A stretch of 64,000 nt of DNA from Sporothrix humicola (GCA_021396245.1 WNYE01000001.1:310001-374000), one strand, 5' to 3'. Shown: positions 33,101-45,400, counted from the first letter of the stretch. Notes: generated by a model from the letters alone, not told the origin. Made by a program: numbers and translations.

Positions 33101-33759
33101 CAGTCCCTTCCAGGCTGGCTTGGCCCACTGTGGTCCCCAATGCCACCCAGCCACCCCTGCTCCTTCCTCTTCCTTTTGCTTCTGTTCGCCAGTTCTCCTG
33201 TGAATACAGGAGACCTGGGCGTCTAAATTTCGCTCCAAAAAGGAAAGCGCAAAACATCAACAGACCCATCCTCATCGTCGCGTCTCTGTGCCACCCCTGC
33301 AATCTGCACGCACTTTCCACACACACGCCTCAGACAAGGGCAATAGACGCGGTCATCAACATCATCAAGGAGAGAGGAGATGTTGTGTGGCTAGTCTTGA
33401 CAAGATGTGCGTGTTATATTGCTTCATGAAATAAACTATGAATATATGAGATGAAATTGATCATTATTTTTTTTTTTTTTTTTAAAAAAAAATTCATGAA
33501 AAATAAAAGAATTCAAATAAAAAGGAACTGTAAATAAACAATTTTACGATGCACATTTCACAGAAAATGATATTTTTTAACATTTTTGTTTATTTTCGTG
33601 ATATTTATATTGTATCCCAATTCACCATAAAGATAAAATCAAAAGTGATGATAAACGCCACGTGAAATAATATCCACAAGAATGCAATACTTCAAAAACC
33701 AAGCCAAGCAGTAAAAGCAAGAACCATCACCCCTTTTCGTCATCCTCCCATCTGCCTCT
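27192..33759. other. 6.6-kb region without a supported gene, upstream of samB
   Basis: It lies upstream of minus-strand samB and downstream of minus-strand LSG1. ORFs are short, overlap in several frames and on both strands, and have no domain; the longest, 275 codons on the plus strand at 30,495-31,322, has a competing 188-codon ORF in another frame. Features include direct ACGGAGTA repeats (30,381-30,388 and 30,391-30,398), three AGCGCTA-like units near 28,788-28,815, a GCTCTTTCC nonamer (32,652-32,660) and an AT-rich island (listed separately). It could hold a long regulatory region, long leaders or non-coding RNA. Confidence 0.5.
33423..33660. other. AT-rich island with T19-A9 tract
   Basis: A stretch of about 240 bp of very low GC content inside an otherwise mixed region, with a run of about 19 T followed directly by about 9 A near 33,470-33,491 and many AAAT/TTTA words. 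It begins about 100 bp past the LSG1 stop codon. It may be a nucleosome-free or replication-related element or simply AT-rich spacer. Confidence 0.55.
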
Positions 33760-36039
33760 TTACCGGTCCTCGCCCCATGCCTCAACGGCATTCTGGGGCA
33801 CCTTCTTCTTGCCCTTGCCCCGCTGGCCGCCCTTGAAGTGCTTCTTGCTGTCTGCTGCGACCTTGGCCGCGTTCCGTGCATCCTCAGCGTCCAGGCCCTT
33901 GGCCAGGGCATCCATTGTCCGCGCCTTGCGGCCCGTCAGCTTCTTGCCGCCGAGCGTGGCACCGCCCTGGGCAGCCTGGGCAGCCTGCTCAGCCTGGCCC
34001 TGCTGTGTGTACTTATAGCTAAAGGGCCGGGCGACAACGCCGCGGTTGCCGGGGGCGTTATCGCGGAAGAAGGCCTTGTCGAGGTCGCGCGACTTGGTGC
34101 TCTGCTTCTCGCGGATAGGGAGCGACGTGACGTCGGGCATCTCCTCGTCATCGTCGTCCTCTTCGCTGCCCTCCTCGCTGCCCTCCATATCCTCGTCCTC
34201 ATCCTCGTCGTCCTCATCGCTGTAGTCGGTCGACTCTTCGTCCTCCTCTTCCTCCCAGGCATTGGGACCGGCCCGCTTTGCTGCCTTCTTGGAAGGGCGC
34301 TTCAGGCTCGGTGCGGCTGCCTTGGACTTTGACTTTGACTTGGCAGCCTCGGCGTCGGCTGCTGCCGCGGCGGCCATGGCGATCTGCCGCTTCTCGGGCA
34401 GGTGCTTGTGGTCGTACAGCTCCTGGTTGAAATCAATGGGGTCGATGTCGTGGCCCGGGGGCGGTGCCACAAACAGTAGCTTGCCATTGACGTAGTCCTT
34501 GAGCACGTACCGCGCGGCACGCGACTCGTCGGGCTGGCCCTGACCAGTACGGGTGAAACCACGGGCACGGGCATAGGCCGACAGCAGCTCCTCGGCGGTG
34601 GGTGTACCGGTACCGCCCTCGCTCACGTTCTGCACGCGAATGTGGATACCGTAGACAGCCTCCAAGAAGGCCTTGGGGATGCGGGCTGTGACAAGCTGGC
34701 AAGGGCCGGTGAACTCGCGCAGCTGGTCGATGGGCAGGATGCCGTTGCAGACGAGGTCGGCCTTGGTGGTGGCAAAGTTGGGGAACACGAGACCGGGGCA
34801 ATCGCAGAGGGTGACACGGGGGCTGAGCTCAATGGTCTGGAAGTGCTTGGTCTTGCCGGGCGTCGACGAGACGGACACCTTCTTGGCACCAATAAGCGCG
34901 TTGATGGTCGACGACTTGCCGACGTTGGGGTAGCCGACAAGGCCGACCTTGAGCTTGCGTGTGGGGTCGTCTGACTTGGGGGCGTGCTTGAGGAACAGCG
35001 CCTCAAGCTCGTCCACAGACAGTATGCGTGTGTCGAGACCGTCGCTGTTAGCGCTGGTGTCCTCCTTGTCCTCTTTGTCGTCTTCACTCTCCTCGTCGTT
35101 CTCCTCCTTTGCAGGCTGTGGTTTTGTGAAAGAAGAAGAAGAAGCACCACCTGCTGCCTGCCGCCGCTCCTCTTCCTCCTCCTCAGCCTGGCGGAGCTCG
35201 TTCTGCTCCTTGGCCATGTGTGCCGAGAAGAACTTGTAGGCAATCTTGTTCTCGGTCAAGTGGGCTGCCCATGCCCGCCGTTGCCGGTCCGTCATCATGT
35301 CCGCCTTGTTGATCAGCAACAGGTTCTGCTTGGCCGGGTCAACAGCCTTGACATAATCTTCCAAATCCTCGGAGCGGAACACGAGCGGGTTGCGCGCGTC
35401 CACAATCTGGACAATCAGGTCGGACCGCTCAATGACACGCCACAGCTGGCGCCAGACCTCCAAGTTGCGCTCAAAGGGCGTCATCAGCAGGTCCTGGTTC
35501 TGTTGCAGCTCGGCGAGGCCGCGGCGCCACACCAGGAAACTCTCGCGCTCGGCCTTGTCGAGCTCCTGTGCCGTCATGGTCGAATCCCACTGCGGGCGGC
35601 GCGGCACCGTCAGGCGCTCGCGGTTCTGGCTGTGCAGCTTGAGGCGGCGGCCCTCCTCGGCGTCGGTGAGCAGGTAGGGGTTCTTCTGGTCCGTGTGGAT
35701 GATCTGGGAGTTGTTCATTTTGACGGCGCGGAAGTTTGTGTCGGCGTAGGCGGCGGTCGACAGGAACTCCTCGATGGCGCCCTGCTCGGTGATGGAGCGC
35801 ATCTTGACCCACGCAGCGTCGGCGCGGTCGTTTGTAATGTACTGCAGCTGTTAGAGGGGAACTGAAGGCAATAAGGATAATAGGAATACTGTTGGCGCCC
35901 AACTTACATCTTCGCCAGTCGCATGGTTCTTTCTGGTGATACCAGTCCGGTACTGGTCCTTTCCTTTTCCGTTTCCGAAGCGGTCGTTCATCAGCGCATT
36001 GCCGAGACCGACCTGCTTTTTCGACTTGGGCATACCCAT
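33760..36039 (-). CDS. LSG1: Large-subunit GTPase 1 (LSG1)
   Basis: Cytoplasmic circularly permuted GTPase that drives release of Nmd3 from the 60S subunit. Exon 1 is 35908-36039, an intron spans 35842-35907, and exon 2 is 33760-35841, giving 737 residues. The alternative acceptor six bases upstream would add two residues; the later one is preferred because the CTAAC branch site nearly touches the first AG. The N-terminus MPKSK ... ALMNDRFG is typical. GTPase motifs occur in permuted order: NKAD (G4, about 222-225), GYPNVGKSS (G1, about 347), STPGKTKH (G2 region) and DCPG (G3, about 391). An acidic insert precedes G1 and a basic/acidic tail ends the protein. The start used is the first of two nearby ATGs (36039 or 36033). 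Confidence 0.95.
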
Positions 36040-36826
36040 CGTGAAGGGTTGCTGTGTTGATTCTCTTTGATGGGTTTCTCTTTTTAGTGGTTGGTGATAG
36101 AGGCTGCTCGAAACGCTGTTGGAGAGTGTCGTGTGCTGTAAGTGCAGTCGAATCTGATGCGGGTATCGACTATAGCGCAGTAATAGAATGCTTGGTTGAT
36201 GTAGTATCGCAATCTGTTGGCAAGACCGCGCTTTATACAGCAAACAACAAGTAGCCTGTGATAGGGAAAAGACTAAATGACGGCTTCAGATGTTTTGCCT
36301 TTGAAATCTTCACCTGCCACCAAAAGTTGGTCGTTCTTTCCCACGTAAAAGACCAAAAGGCTGATTAATAGCGGGGAGGGGCGATTTTTTCCCAACTAGG
36401 CGCTTTGTATGGCTGCTGGTGTGACTGATTTTTCCTTGGTCGTCACTGCCATCCCACTACTCATAGCACAGCGCTGCGCCCACCCCGCCAAAATATGAAT
36501 CAGAATGAATACGATAAGATAAGGAAAATTTTAGTGGGCCCTAGTGCCCAGTCCCTGGGACTTTTGGTGTGAGAGTGGTGTTGGCCATACAGCCATACAC
36601 TTTTTTTTTTTTTTTTTTTGAGAGTAGCGCAGCCTGAACACTATTCGGCCTTTCTCGATTTCTCAACGTCAACTCTTCATACCACAGCCTCGAGACCACC
36701 CATCTCAACGTCCAACGACCCTTTCCATCAACCACAACCCCGACGATCTTGATCGATATCCGAGATTTACCCCACCAAACACCTCTCATCGCCACAAAGA
36801 AAGAGTCACACTCGAGAACCGCAATC
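36040..36826. promoter_or_regulatory. Shared divergent promoter of LSG1 and LTV1
   Basis: The 787 bp between two head-to-head ribosome-assembly genes hold GCCAAAAT (36487-36494) and CGATAAG (36512-36518), then the RRPE-like AAAATTTT (36525-36532), and a T19 tract (36601-36619) likely to exclude nucleosomes. The LTV1 leader probably starts just after the T-tract. The same motif pair recurs in the RRS1/RRP3 promoter. Confidence 0.65.
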
Positions 36827-38346
36827 ATGCCTCGTCGCAAGTGGATGTAAGTTCAGCCCAACCCACATCGATAACGGAGTCTTTCTATCTCAAGATCGCG
36901 TGACGCTTGTCGCACGGCATCTCCATCTCATCTCATCTGGCCATGGTCATGTGCTGACATAAATACTCCCTCAGTGACAAGAAGTCGGCGGCGCACTTTA
37001 CGCTCGTCCATCGCCCGCAAAATGACCCCCGCATCCACGACGAGTCGGCCCCGGCCATGGTGCTCAACCCCACGCAGGCACCCAACACCAACGGCACATC
37101 CACGGCAGGCGGCACCAGCGTCAAGTCGCGGCAGCTCGACGAGCTGGCGTCGCAGCTGGGCTCGGACGTCGACGACATCCGCGACAACGAGGGCGAGGCG
37201 GCCAACTTTGGCGTGTTTTTCGACGACTCGCAGTACGACTACATGCAGCACCTGCGCGAGATTGGGCAGAGCGGCGGCGAGGCGGTGTTTGTCGAGTCGA
37301 CGGCGTCGCTGAACGCGGCCAACAAGGCCCGGCAAAAGACGTCGCTGGCGGATGCTCTCCAACAGATGGATCTGCAGCACCGGTCGGAGGAGCTGCTAGA
37401 CGAGGACATTCTGCCGGCCAAATCCCTCAAGCGAATTACATACCAGAACCAGCAGGACGTGCCGGACGCGATTGCGGGGTTCAAGCCCGACATGGACCCG
37501 CGCCTTCGCGAGGTTTTGGAGGCGCTGGAGGACGAGGCGTACGTGGACGACGACGAGACCAACGACGACCTGTTCCAGGAGCTGGCCGGGGACGGCGAGG
37601 AGCTGGACGACTACGCGTTTGAGGAGCAGTACGACGATGACGACGGCTGGGAGTCGGACGCCACGGAGAGACCCGTCGAGCCGCGGGCCGGTTTCGAGGA
37701 CAGCAAGACAACCAACAAAGCTGTCCCGAACGCGGACGACGACGAAGAGGATGAAGAGCGCGACACCGTCCCGGAGCTGGTCGACCTGTCTGGCGCCGCG
37801 GCACCACCACCGCCCGAGATGGAGGGCGCCGACGACTGGATGGAGGATTTCAAGAAATTCAAAAAGGAGCAGTCGACGACGGCTTCGGGCGCGCCCGCGC
37901 GCAAAAAGATCACGCCGTCCATGTCGGACGTGCAGTCCTCGATCTGGACGACCAACACGGCCGGCGGGCGCAAGAAGAAGCGCAAGGGCGCCATGACGGT
38001 GCAGTCGGGCTTCTCCATGTCGTCTTCGGCGCTTGTGCGCACGGAGCAGATGAGTTTGTTGGACGCGCGCTTCGACAAGATCGACGAGCTGTACAACAAC
38101 GACGACGACGGCTTTGACGAGGGCGGCTTCAACGACATGAAGAGCATGTCGGCCTTTTCCACGACGTCGAGCGTGCAGGGCCCGCTGCGCAACGACTTCA
38201 ACGGCATCATGGACGAGTTCCTGGGCGGCTACTCGATGCAGGGCAAGCGGGCGGTCAAGAAGGGCGGCAAGCAGACGGGCCTGGAGCAGCTGGAGGAGAT
38301 CCGCAAGGGCCTGGGCCCGGCACGCCTGTCTACGCGTCGGAAGTAG
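36827..38346 (+). CDS. LTV1: 40S assembly factor LTV1
   Basis: Assembly factor of pre-40S ribosomes that helps place Rps3 and must be released before 40S maturation. Exon 1 is only 20 nt (36827-36846, MPRRKW plus two bases), a 128-nt intron with a GCTGAC branch spans 36847-36974, and exon 2 is 36975-38346, giving 463 residues. The N-terminus MPRRKWIDKKSAAHFTLVHRP is the family signature. Other conserved parts are NFGVFFDDSQYDYMQHLR (about 100), the acidic middle, DERFD-like DARFDKIDELYN near the C-terminus and NDFNGIMDEFLGGYSMQGKR. Without the short first exon the protein would lose its start. Confidence 0.95.
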
Positions 38347-39425
38347 GCACCCATTGTCCTGTGACTTGGAAATACGTCGAGGAATAAGGAAAATGGAGGA
38401 AGAGTTGGAATCATTTGAATGGCGTTTTGTTTATTGACTGCTATTTTGCTTGTTGCCTTTTGCTTTGGTTTGGGCTTGACTTGAGGATACTATAAAAGTG
38501 CTATTTAGTTACTGTAATGACCCAATGAATGAACAAATACGGAACCTTGGACGCGAGAAAAGTCGTGAGAAGAATGTGTTGAATTGTGTAGCTTGAATCG
38601 TATTGAAGCGTGTTCACGTGACACGACTGTAGATGTAGATATATTGTAGCTCGCCATAATGGAAGTTCTTCGAGCAAAGACGCAAACGCAATGGCGTTGC
38701 GGCAAACGTGTCGATGTGTTCTGTGTCTCGAGGCCTCGAGAGTGAAAGGAGGAGCAAGTTCTCCTATTGTTGCTTGTCACTTTCTATTGTTGTCTTCCTC
38801 GCTGCACGCAAATGGTCCTCAATAGAGGAGCTCGGACCAGGTACAGAGGCGCGCTAGTCCACATGCAGGCAGCAAGGCCTCGCATGACCCACTTTATTTC
38901 CTCGCAGAAAAAAGGAAACAACAGAGATTCTTCGTGCCTGCCGACGCTTGTGCACTGTTTGGCGGGCGGTCAAGACCGGCAGAACCAGCCGCGCCTGCTA
39001 AACTGGTCCAGATTTCGAGCAGATTGCGACCAGTGATTAGGTTGATTAGCGCCCTAGGTACCCACTGCACCTGCTCTGTTTGGCTCTGTTTGGCTGTTTT
39101 GGCCCCTGGAGAGGCTAGCACCACTAGGAGAGCAGCCCGTTTCGCGACAACATCACCAACCTCACGATCAACCTCAAACGACACACTGTGAGCCGACCGC
39201 GACGCCCTCCACGACCACCCGACGACTCCGAACCCACGACTGTAAACGAGTGTACATTCTTCCGACGTGTTATTATTACTATTGTGACCCCGTGCATTTT
39301 CCCCCCCGCTCGCGCTGCTGGCCGGGCAGCTTTTCTCCTCCCAAATGGGCGAGGCCCAGAAGCGCGTTTCTTTGCGACGACGACGGTGACGGGCGAACGA
39401 CAGCGACGACAATTACGACAATACA
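38347..39425 (+). other. Intergenic: LTV1 3' flank and SAC3 promoter
   Basis: About 1.1 kb between two plus-strand genes. The first part is AT-rich (poly(A) region of LTV1). The last 400 bp are GC-richer and serve as SAC3 promoter and leader. ORFs on the minus strand here are unsupported. Confidence 0.45.
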
Positions 39426-42400
39426 ATGTTCCCATTCTCTGGCGGTGCTCCACAAGCTCAAGGACCGGCCGCGCCTGCGCCTGCATCGACAATGTCGGGC
39501 GTGCAGGGCGGGCCGGGCGGCGTGTTTGGCCAGGCTCAGCAAGGTAAGTTCCGAACCGTCTGATCTATTGAGCAAATTCTATTGAGCAAGCTCCATTGAG
39601 GAAGTTTCCTCAATAGCGGCTCACATTCACCTCACCTCCACCTCACCTCGCTCTCACTTCTGGGTGACCTTTCGACCTTTGGCCGTCCCACCCCGAAAAA
39701 TTCTGCTGGTCTTTTTATTCTCTTCTTCTCGAATCTCTCGAACCTTCTTCTTCTTCTTCTTTTCTTCTCGATCATCATCGCATCGTTTACGCTGCTTCGT
39801 CCTCTCTTTCGAACGATTTTTGTGCCCTCTTACAAGCACTTACACCGTTCGTCTCTGCTTCTTTCGCTCTGCTTTTTGCTGCCTGTTTTCGGTCCCATCA
39901 CGATCGATTTTTTCCGGCCCTCTCCAGCCTCACCTCTCTCTCATCTCGTCCTTTTTTCGTCCCTCTGCCTCACAATGGCCAACTCGACTTTTCGTCCCGG
40001 CGACAGCTCGTCCTCGCCCGCCTCGTTCGCCTATGGCAGCGCCAAGTGCGCCGGCTACAGCTTCCGCCGCGACGACGACGACGACTACGACGACGTCGAT
40101 GTGGAGCTTCAGGCCGGTGGTCCGGACGACGACGACGAGACTGGGCTTTCGGCCCGGCTTTCGTCGCTCCGAGTCCTGGGCCACCCTGCCGCCCATCCAA
40201 TCTCTTCTCCCGCCTCCTCTTCTTCCGTCTCTTCTGCCTTCGCTGCCGTCTCTGCTCGTCCCAAGCCGCCCGCATTCGACGAAGCTGCTGTTCTTCTCGC
40301 CGCCGCCAAGGCCCGCCCGTCCCGCCTCATCGACCTCTCTGCCGCCTCCGCCAAGCCCGCCATGCCCATCGAGGACATTATGGCCAAGATGGGACTGTCA
40401 GACAAGCCGTCCGATGCTGGCGCCGCCGACCCAGACGCGATGACCGACCAGGCTGTCAACCCGTTTCTTCGGCCGAACAAGTACAGCGCGCCCATTGATC
40501 TCAAGGGCTGCGAAGACAAGATGTCGGACGAGCCTGCCCCCAAGCCCGCCAAGAAGCTCTTGCCCCCTCGCCGCAAGAAGCCGGTCAACATTTTCCTGGC
40601 CCCCAAGAAGAAGCCGGCCCCTGTCCCCATCGTCTCCCATGCTGCCTCCGCTCCCGCCACGGCCGTCCCAACATTCGGTCTGGCCAGTGCTCTTAGCCAA
40701 GCCAGCACCTCGTTCATCCTTCGGCCTGCAGCCAGCAGTGCCCAAGGTGAGACGAAGGTGTTCGGTGCGGCTTTCACTGGCCAAGACCGGATGGTTGCGG
40801 ACAAGCCGGCCGAAAAGGACGACGAGACGAAGGCCGAGCCTTCGGACGAGACGCCCGCCACCGCCACCTCGCCCTCTCCCGCTCCTCCCGCTCCTGCCTC
40901 TCCCGCTGCTGCCGTTACCTCGGACGACGCTATGCAGTCCGATGGCCCGCCCTCTCCCGCCTCATCTCGCTCGTCTCGTTCGTCCTCGGACGAAGACGTT
41001 GGGATGGTGTCGCAGGACACGATTTACACCTCCGTGGAAGCGGACGTCTCCGACAACGAGACGATCCTCGACCCGGCCGACGACAAGGAGCCCCTCTTTT
41101 TTGAGGACGTGGAGGGTGACGAAGACGTGGCCTTCTACGACATGGACGCGCTCGAGGCGTGCGTGGTCCGGGATGCTGCAAAGCTCCCGGCCATGGCCAC
41201 GTTCTCGACCCAGCCGGTGGCCCTCGGGCCTGATGGCCCCGACCATCCCTCGCCCCCGCCTTCGGATGACGAGGAGGAGGACGATGACGACGACAACGAC
41301 GACGACGAGAAGTCGGACGACGAAATGTCGGACGACGGCCGTGCCAGCCCCAGCCTGCGTCTGAACAGTCGGGACGAGCCGGTGCCTGTGCCTTCCTAGC
41401 ACAAAGGCCAGGCCACGCCGTCCCATAAACGCAAGGTCGACGACGACGACGACGACGACATCAACCCGCGCAAGCGGATGACCCGGGCCCCGTCCCCCTC
41501 GCCGCCTCCCTCGCCCGTCCCCGCGGCCGTCCCCGTGCCCGCCTCTCCCGCCGTCTCCCCCTCGCCCTCTCCTCCGGCCTCGCCCGCGCCCGTTGCCCCG
41601 GTGCCTGCTCCCGCGGTTGCCCCGGCCACGCCCGCCCCTTCCCCCGCTCCTGCCTTCCCCGCGACGTCGTCCGCCGCCGAGTTCGTGCGGAAGAACTTTC
41701 GGAAGTCGAAGCTGTACCAGATCGCGCTCTCTCTCGAAGCGAAGCGGAAGGAGGCCGAGAAGAAGAAGGCCGACCGCGAGAAGAAGCTGGCCGCCGGGAT
41801 GGCGGAGCTGACTTTGGCCGAGGAGCTCGCCGCCATGGCGCTCGCGCCAGAGTCCGCTCCTGCCCCCGCCGTGCCCATCGCGCCCGCCGTCCCCGTGGTT
41901 GCCGAGGAGACCAAGGAGACCGCCGCGCCTGCCCCCGTTGCCCCCGCCAACGAGGCCTCTGTTGACACAGTCGCCGAGGAGCTCGAGCAGCTGGCCGTCG
42001 CCGAGACGACCAAGGAGAAGGAGGAGGCCGCCGCGCCTGTTGCCCCTGCCGGCCCCGTTGCCCCGGCCGACAAGCCCTCGGTCGACACCGTCGCCGAGGA
42101 CCTGCAGAAGCTGGCCGTTGCCGAGACGACCACCTCCGTGCCCGGCCCCCTCTCTGCCGCCAGCATCAAGGCCGCCATCGCTGCGCGCCCCAAGCTCGCC
42201 GCCCGCCTTCGCACGCGTGGCTCGGCCGTGTCCCCTCCGGTCGACCTGCTTCTGGGCCTCCCGGACGGTGTTGTCCTGCCCAAGGACTTCGCTCGGCCCA
42301 AGCCGCAGCAGAAGAAGCGCCAGCGGGAAGATGAGACTGAGTCTCAGTCTCATCCGACCAAACGCGCTTTCTCCTCGCTGTCGGCCGGCCCGTCCGCGGA

Positions 42401-45400
42401 GGTCCCGTTGATGGCCGAACTCGCCGAGCGCGCACTGGCCGCTCTGGCTTCCGTGGCCGTCGACAACATCGCCGATGGCGTGGCCAGCCTGGTGGTTGGG
42501 ACGAAGGTCGAGACGAAGGTCGAGACGAAAGACGAGACGAAGGACAAGACGGAGAAGAAGGAGAAGACCGAGGAGAAGAAGGAGCCAGTCGAGCAGAAGG
42601 AGGAGGAGAAGGAAGAGCCCGTGCCGAAGTCGGCCGAGCCTGCCCCCGCACCAGCCCCTAAGCTCCCGCAATCGTTTACTATCTACCGCGAGAGCCCCGT
42701 GGAGGATGACGACGATGAGACCACCGCCCTCGAGTTCCCCGATCCCCTTTTCGTCCCTGAGGAGATCCCGTACCCGCACACCACTGCCCACCCTGGCGAT
42801 CGCCACTTCCAGTCTCTCTGGGAGCCAATGCTCGTACTGACAATCGCTGAACGTACAGGTCCAGCCACCGCCTCCAGCAACCCGTTCGGCGCGCCTTCCG
42901 GCGGCAATCCCTTCTTGTCCGCGCCAGCAGCACCCGCGGCCTCGCCTTTCGGCCAGCCCTCGGCCGCAACAGCAGCATCAACGACTCCAGCAACAGCTTC
43001 AGCTGCTGCTCCGGCAAACCCCTTCCAGGCTGCCGCCCGTCCTGCTCCGGCCTTTGGTGCTCCGCCGACTGTTTTCGGCGCTCCCTCAGCACAGCCATCC
43101 GCCGCCGCTTCTACACCATCTCCATTCCAGACTGCCCAGCCACAGCAGTCCACTCGCGGCTCATCACCCAACCCGTTCGCAGCACTTGCGCAACAGCAGC
43201 AACAGACTGCTCCCGCGGCGGCCTCTCCATTTGGAAGCACGCCAGCACAACCATCTTCTACAGCCTCGCCGTTTGGTAACTCACAGCCACAGCAGGCGCC
43301 CTCCTCAGCTTTCGGACAGCCGACACAGGCGTCTCCAGCATTCGGACAGCCGACACAGGCGTCTTCTGCTTTTGGCCAGCCCACACAGTCATCCGGCTTT
43401 GGCCAGCCCACTCCCGCAGCTTCTGGCTTTGGCCAGCCTACTCCTGCTGCCCCTTCGTCTGGCTTTGGCGCTCCATCTGCCCCATCTCAGCCCGCATCTA
43501 ATCCATTTGCCGCCCTGTCACAGCCGGCATCTGCCCCATTAGCACCATCTGCTTCTCCATTCGTTTCTACCCCCACTCCTGCAGCTGCCCCTATCTCTAC
43601 ACCTGCTGCTTCTTCTGGTGCCGCAACGCTTGCCGCTGCAAAGGCCGCCGCCAAGAAGTCTGTCCATTTCAACTTGGACCCGGTCTCTTCACAGCCTGCC
43701 CCGTCCAACGTCTTTGGCACCAGCAATGGCACGGGCAAGCCCAAGCCTTCTATCACATCTTCTTCCGCAGGTCGTTTCTCATCATCGGCACAGCCCGCAT
43801 CTGGAAGCTTCCCCAAGGCACCCCAGACCGACTACGCGAAGAAGATCTTTGCCCAGCTGCAGAAGGACCGCCTTAAGCCGCCGCAATGGCCTGTCGATCC
43901 TGGCAACCCGGCAAACGCTGGCGCCATGGAGACATTCTGGACCGCCTACGACACCTACCGCGAGAAGGTGCGCAACTCGCTCGTCAAGGCCGGCCTGATT
44001 GACGATCCCAAGGTCCGCAAGCGTCTCGATGAGGCCATTGACTTTAAGGGCATCTGCGAGGACATGTGCCCCGAGTTTGAAAAGGTGGAACGGATTCAGC
44101 AGCATAACGTCATGATGGCCGAGAAGGCCGAGAGCCCCGACGGCACCATGTGGCCCTCGCCGCCGCTCATGGTCAAGGCTCTCACTCGTTCGTCTGCCGG
44201 CCAAGAGGCGCCTCTTCCCATGGACGTGCGCACTGTCGCCGCCCTCAAGCGCACCTTGGACCACCTGATCGATGATGTTCTTGGCGACGACAGCCGTCTG
44301 CCGGCCGTGCACAACTTCTTGTGGGACCGCACGCGCGCCATCCGTCGTGACTTCATTTTCCACTCGTCCATGTCCGAGGAGGAAATGCTCCAGCAGATCT
44401 ACTGCCTGGAGACCATCACCCGCTTCCACGCTACCAGTCTGCACCAGCTGTCCAAGAAGGGCGTTGCTCCCGAGGGCTTTGATCAGCGTCAGGAGCGCGA
44501 GCAGCTCAGCAAGGCTCTTCTCTCGCTTCTCCAGGCCTACGACGACTGCAAAGACCGCCGCATCACTTGCAGCAACGAGTACGAGTTCCGCGCCTACTTT
44601 ATTCTGCTCAACGCCCACGATCCGAGCTTCCAGCACCGCGTCTACGAATGGGGCACCGAGTTCTGGCAGCAGTCGGACGACATCCAGACGGCCATGACGC
44701 TCGTGCAGGCCATGCAGAGCGTCTGGGACTGGCGCGGCCCTATCAAGCCGACCATGCCCACGACGACTGCCATGGGCGCTTTTGCCACGTTCTTCCGCAT
44801 CATCGAGAGCCCGCAGATCTCCTACACCATGGCCTGTCTCGCCGAAATGCACTTCGTGCACGTCCGCCGCGGCATTCTGCGCAACATGACCAAGGCGTAC
44901 GCCCGTGCTCGCGACAGTCCCAAGGACCTGACGCTGGAAGCTCTCAACAGCATGTTGCGGTTTGACACGCTCGATGAAGCTTGGGACTTTGTCATCGAGA
45001 ACAAGCTCGAGTTTTCGTCCGACGACAAGGCCACGGCCCATCTTGTGCTTGACAAGCAGGTGCAGATCAGCAGCATGCCGATTGCCCAGTCCTTCTCGCA
45101 GAACCTTGTGGAACGCAAGCGTGCCGGCCGTTCGCTGCCTGAGGCTCTCCACACGACTGTCTATGAGGACCCCAAGCGCGCTCCTCCCGCTTCCACAGCC
45201 AGCAAGGACTCCGGCCTGTTTGTCAGCAAGACACAGTCTTCCACGCCGGCACCGTCACCGTCCAGCCTCACACCAGCTCAACCTGCTGCCGCTCCGTCTA
45301 CCAGCATCTTCAGTCAGATTCCCTCTACGTCTTCTCCTAGTCAAGCACCTGCTCCTGGCCTTTTCAGCCAGTCGAGCTCCAGCAACGACAAGAAGAAACC

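Noticed and set aside
40962..42806. 614-codon minus-strand ORF opposite the SAC3 intron ORF
   Set aside because: Composition (Gly, Arg, Leu runs) is what the reverse of Ala/Pro/Asp-rich codons gives. No domain is seen, and the plus strand has the better start context and sequence pattern.
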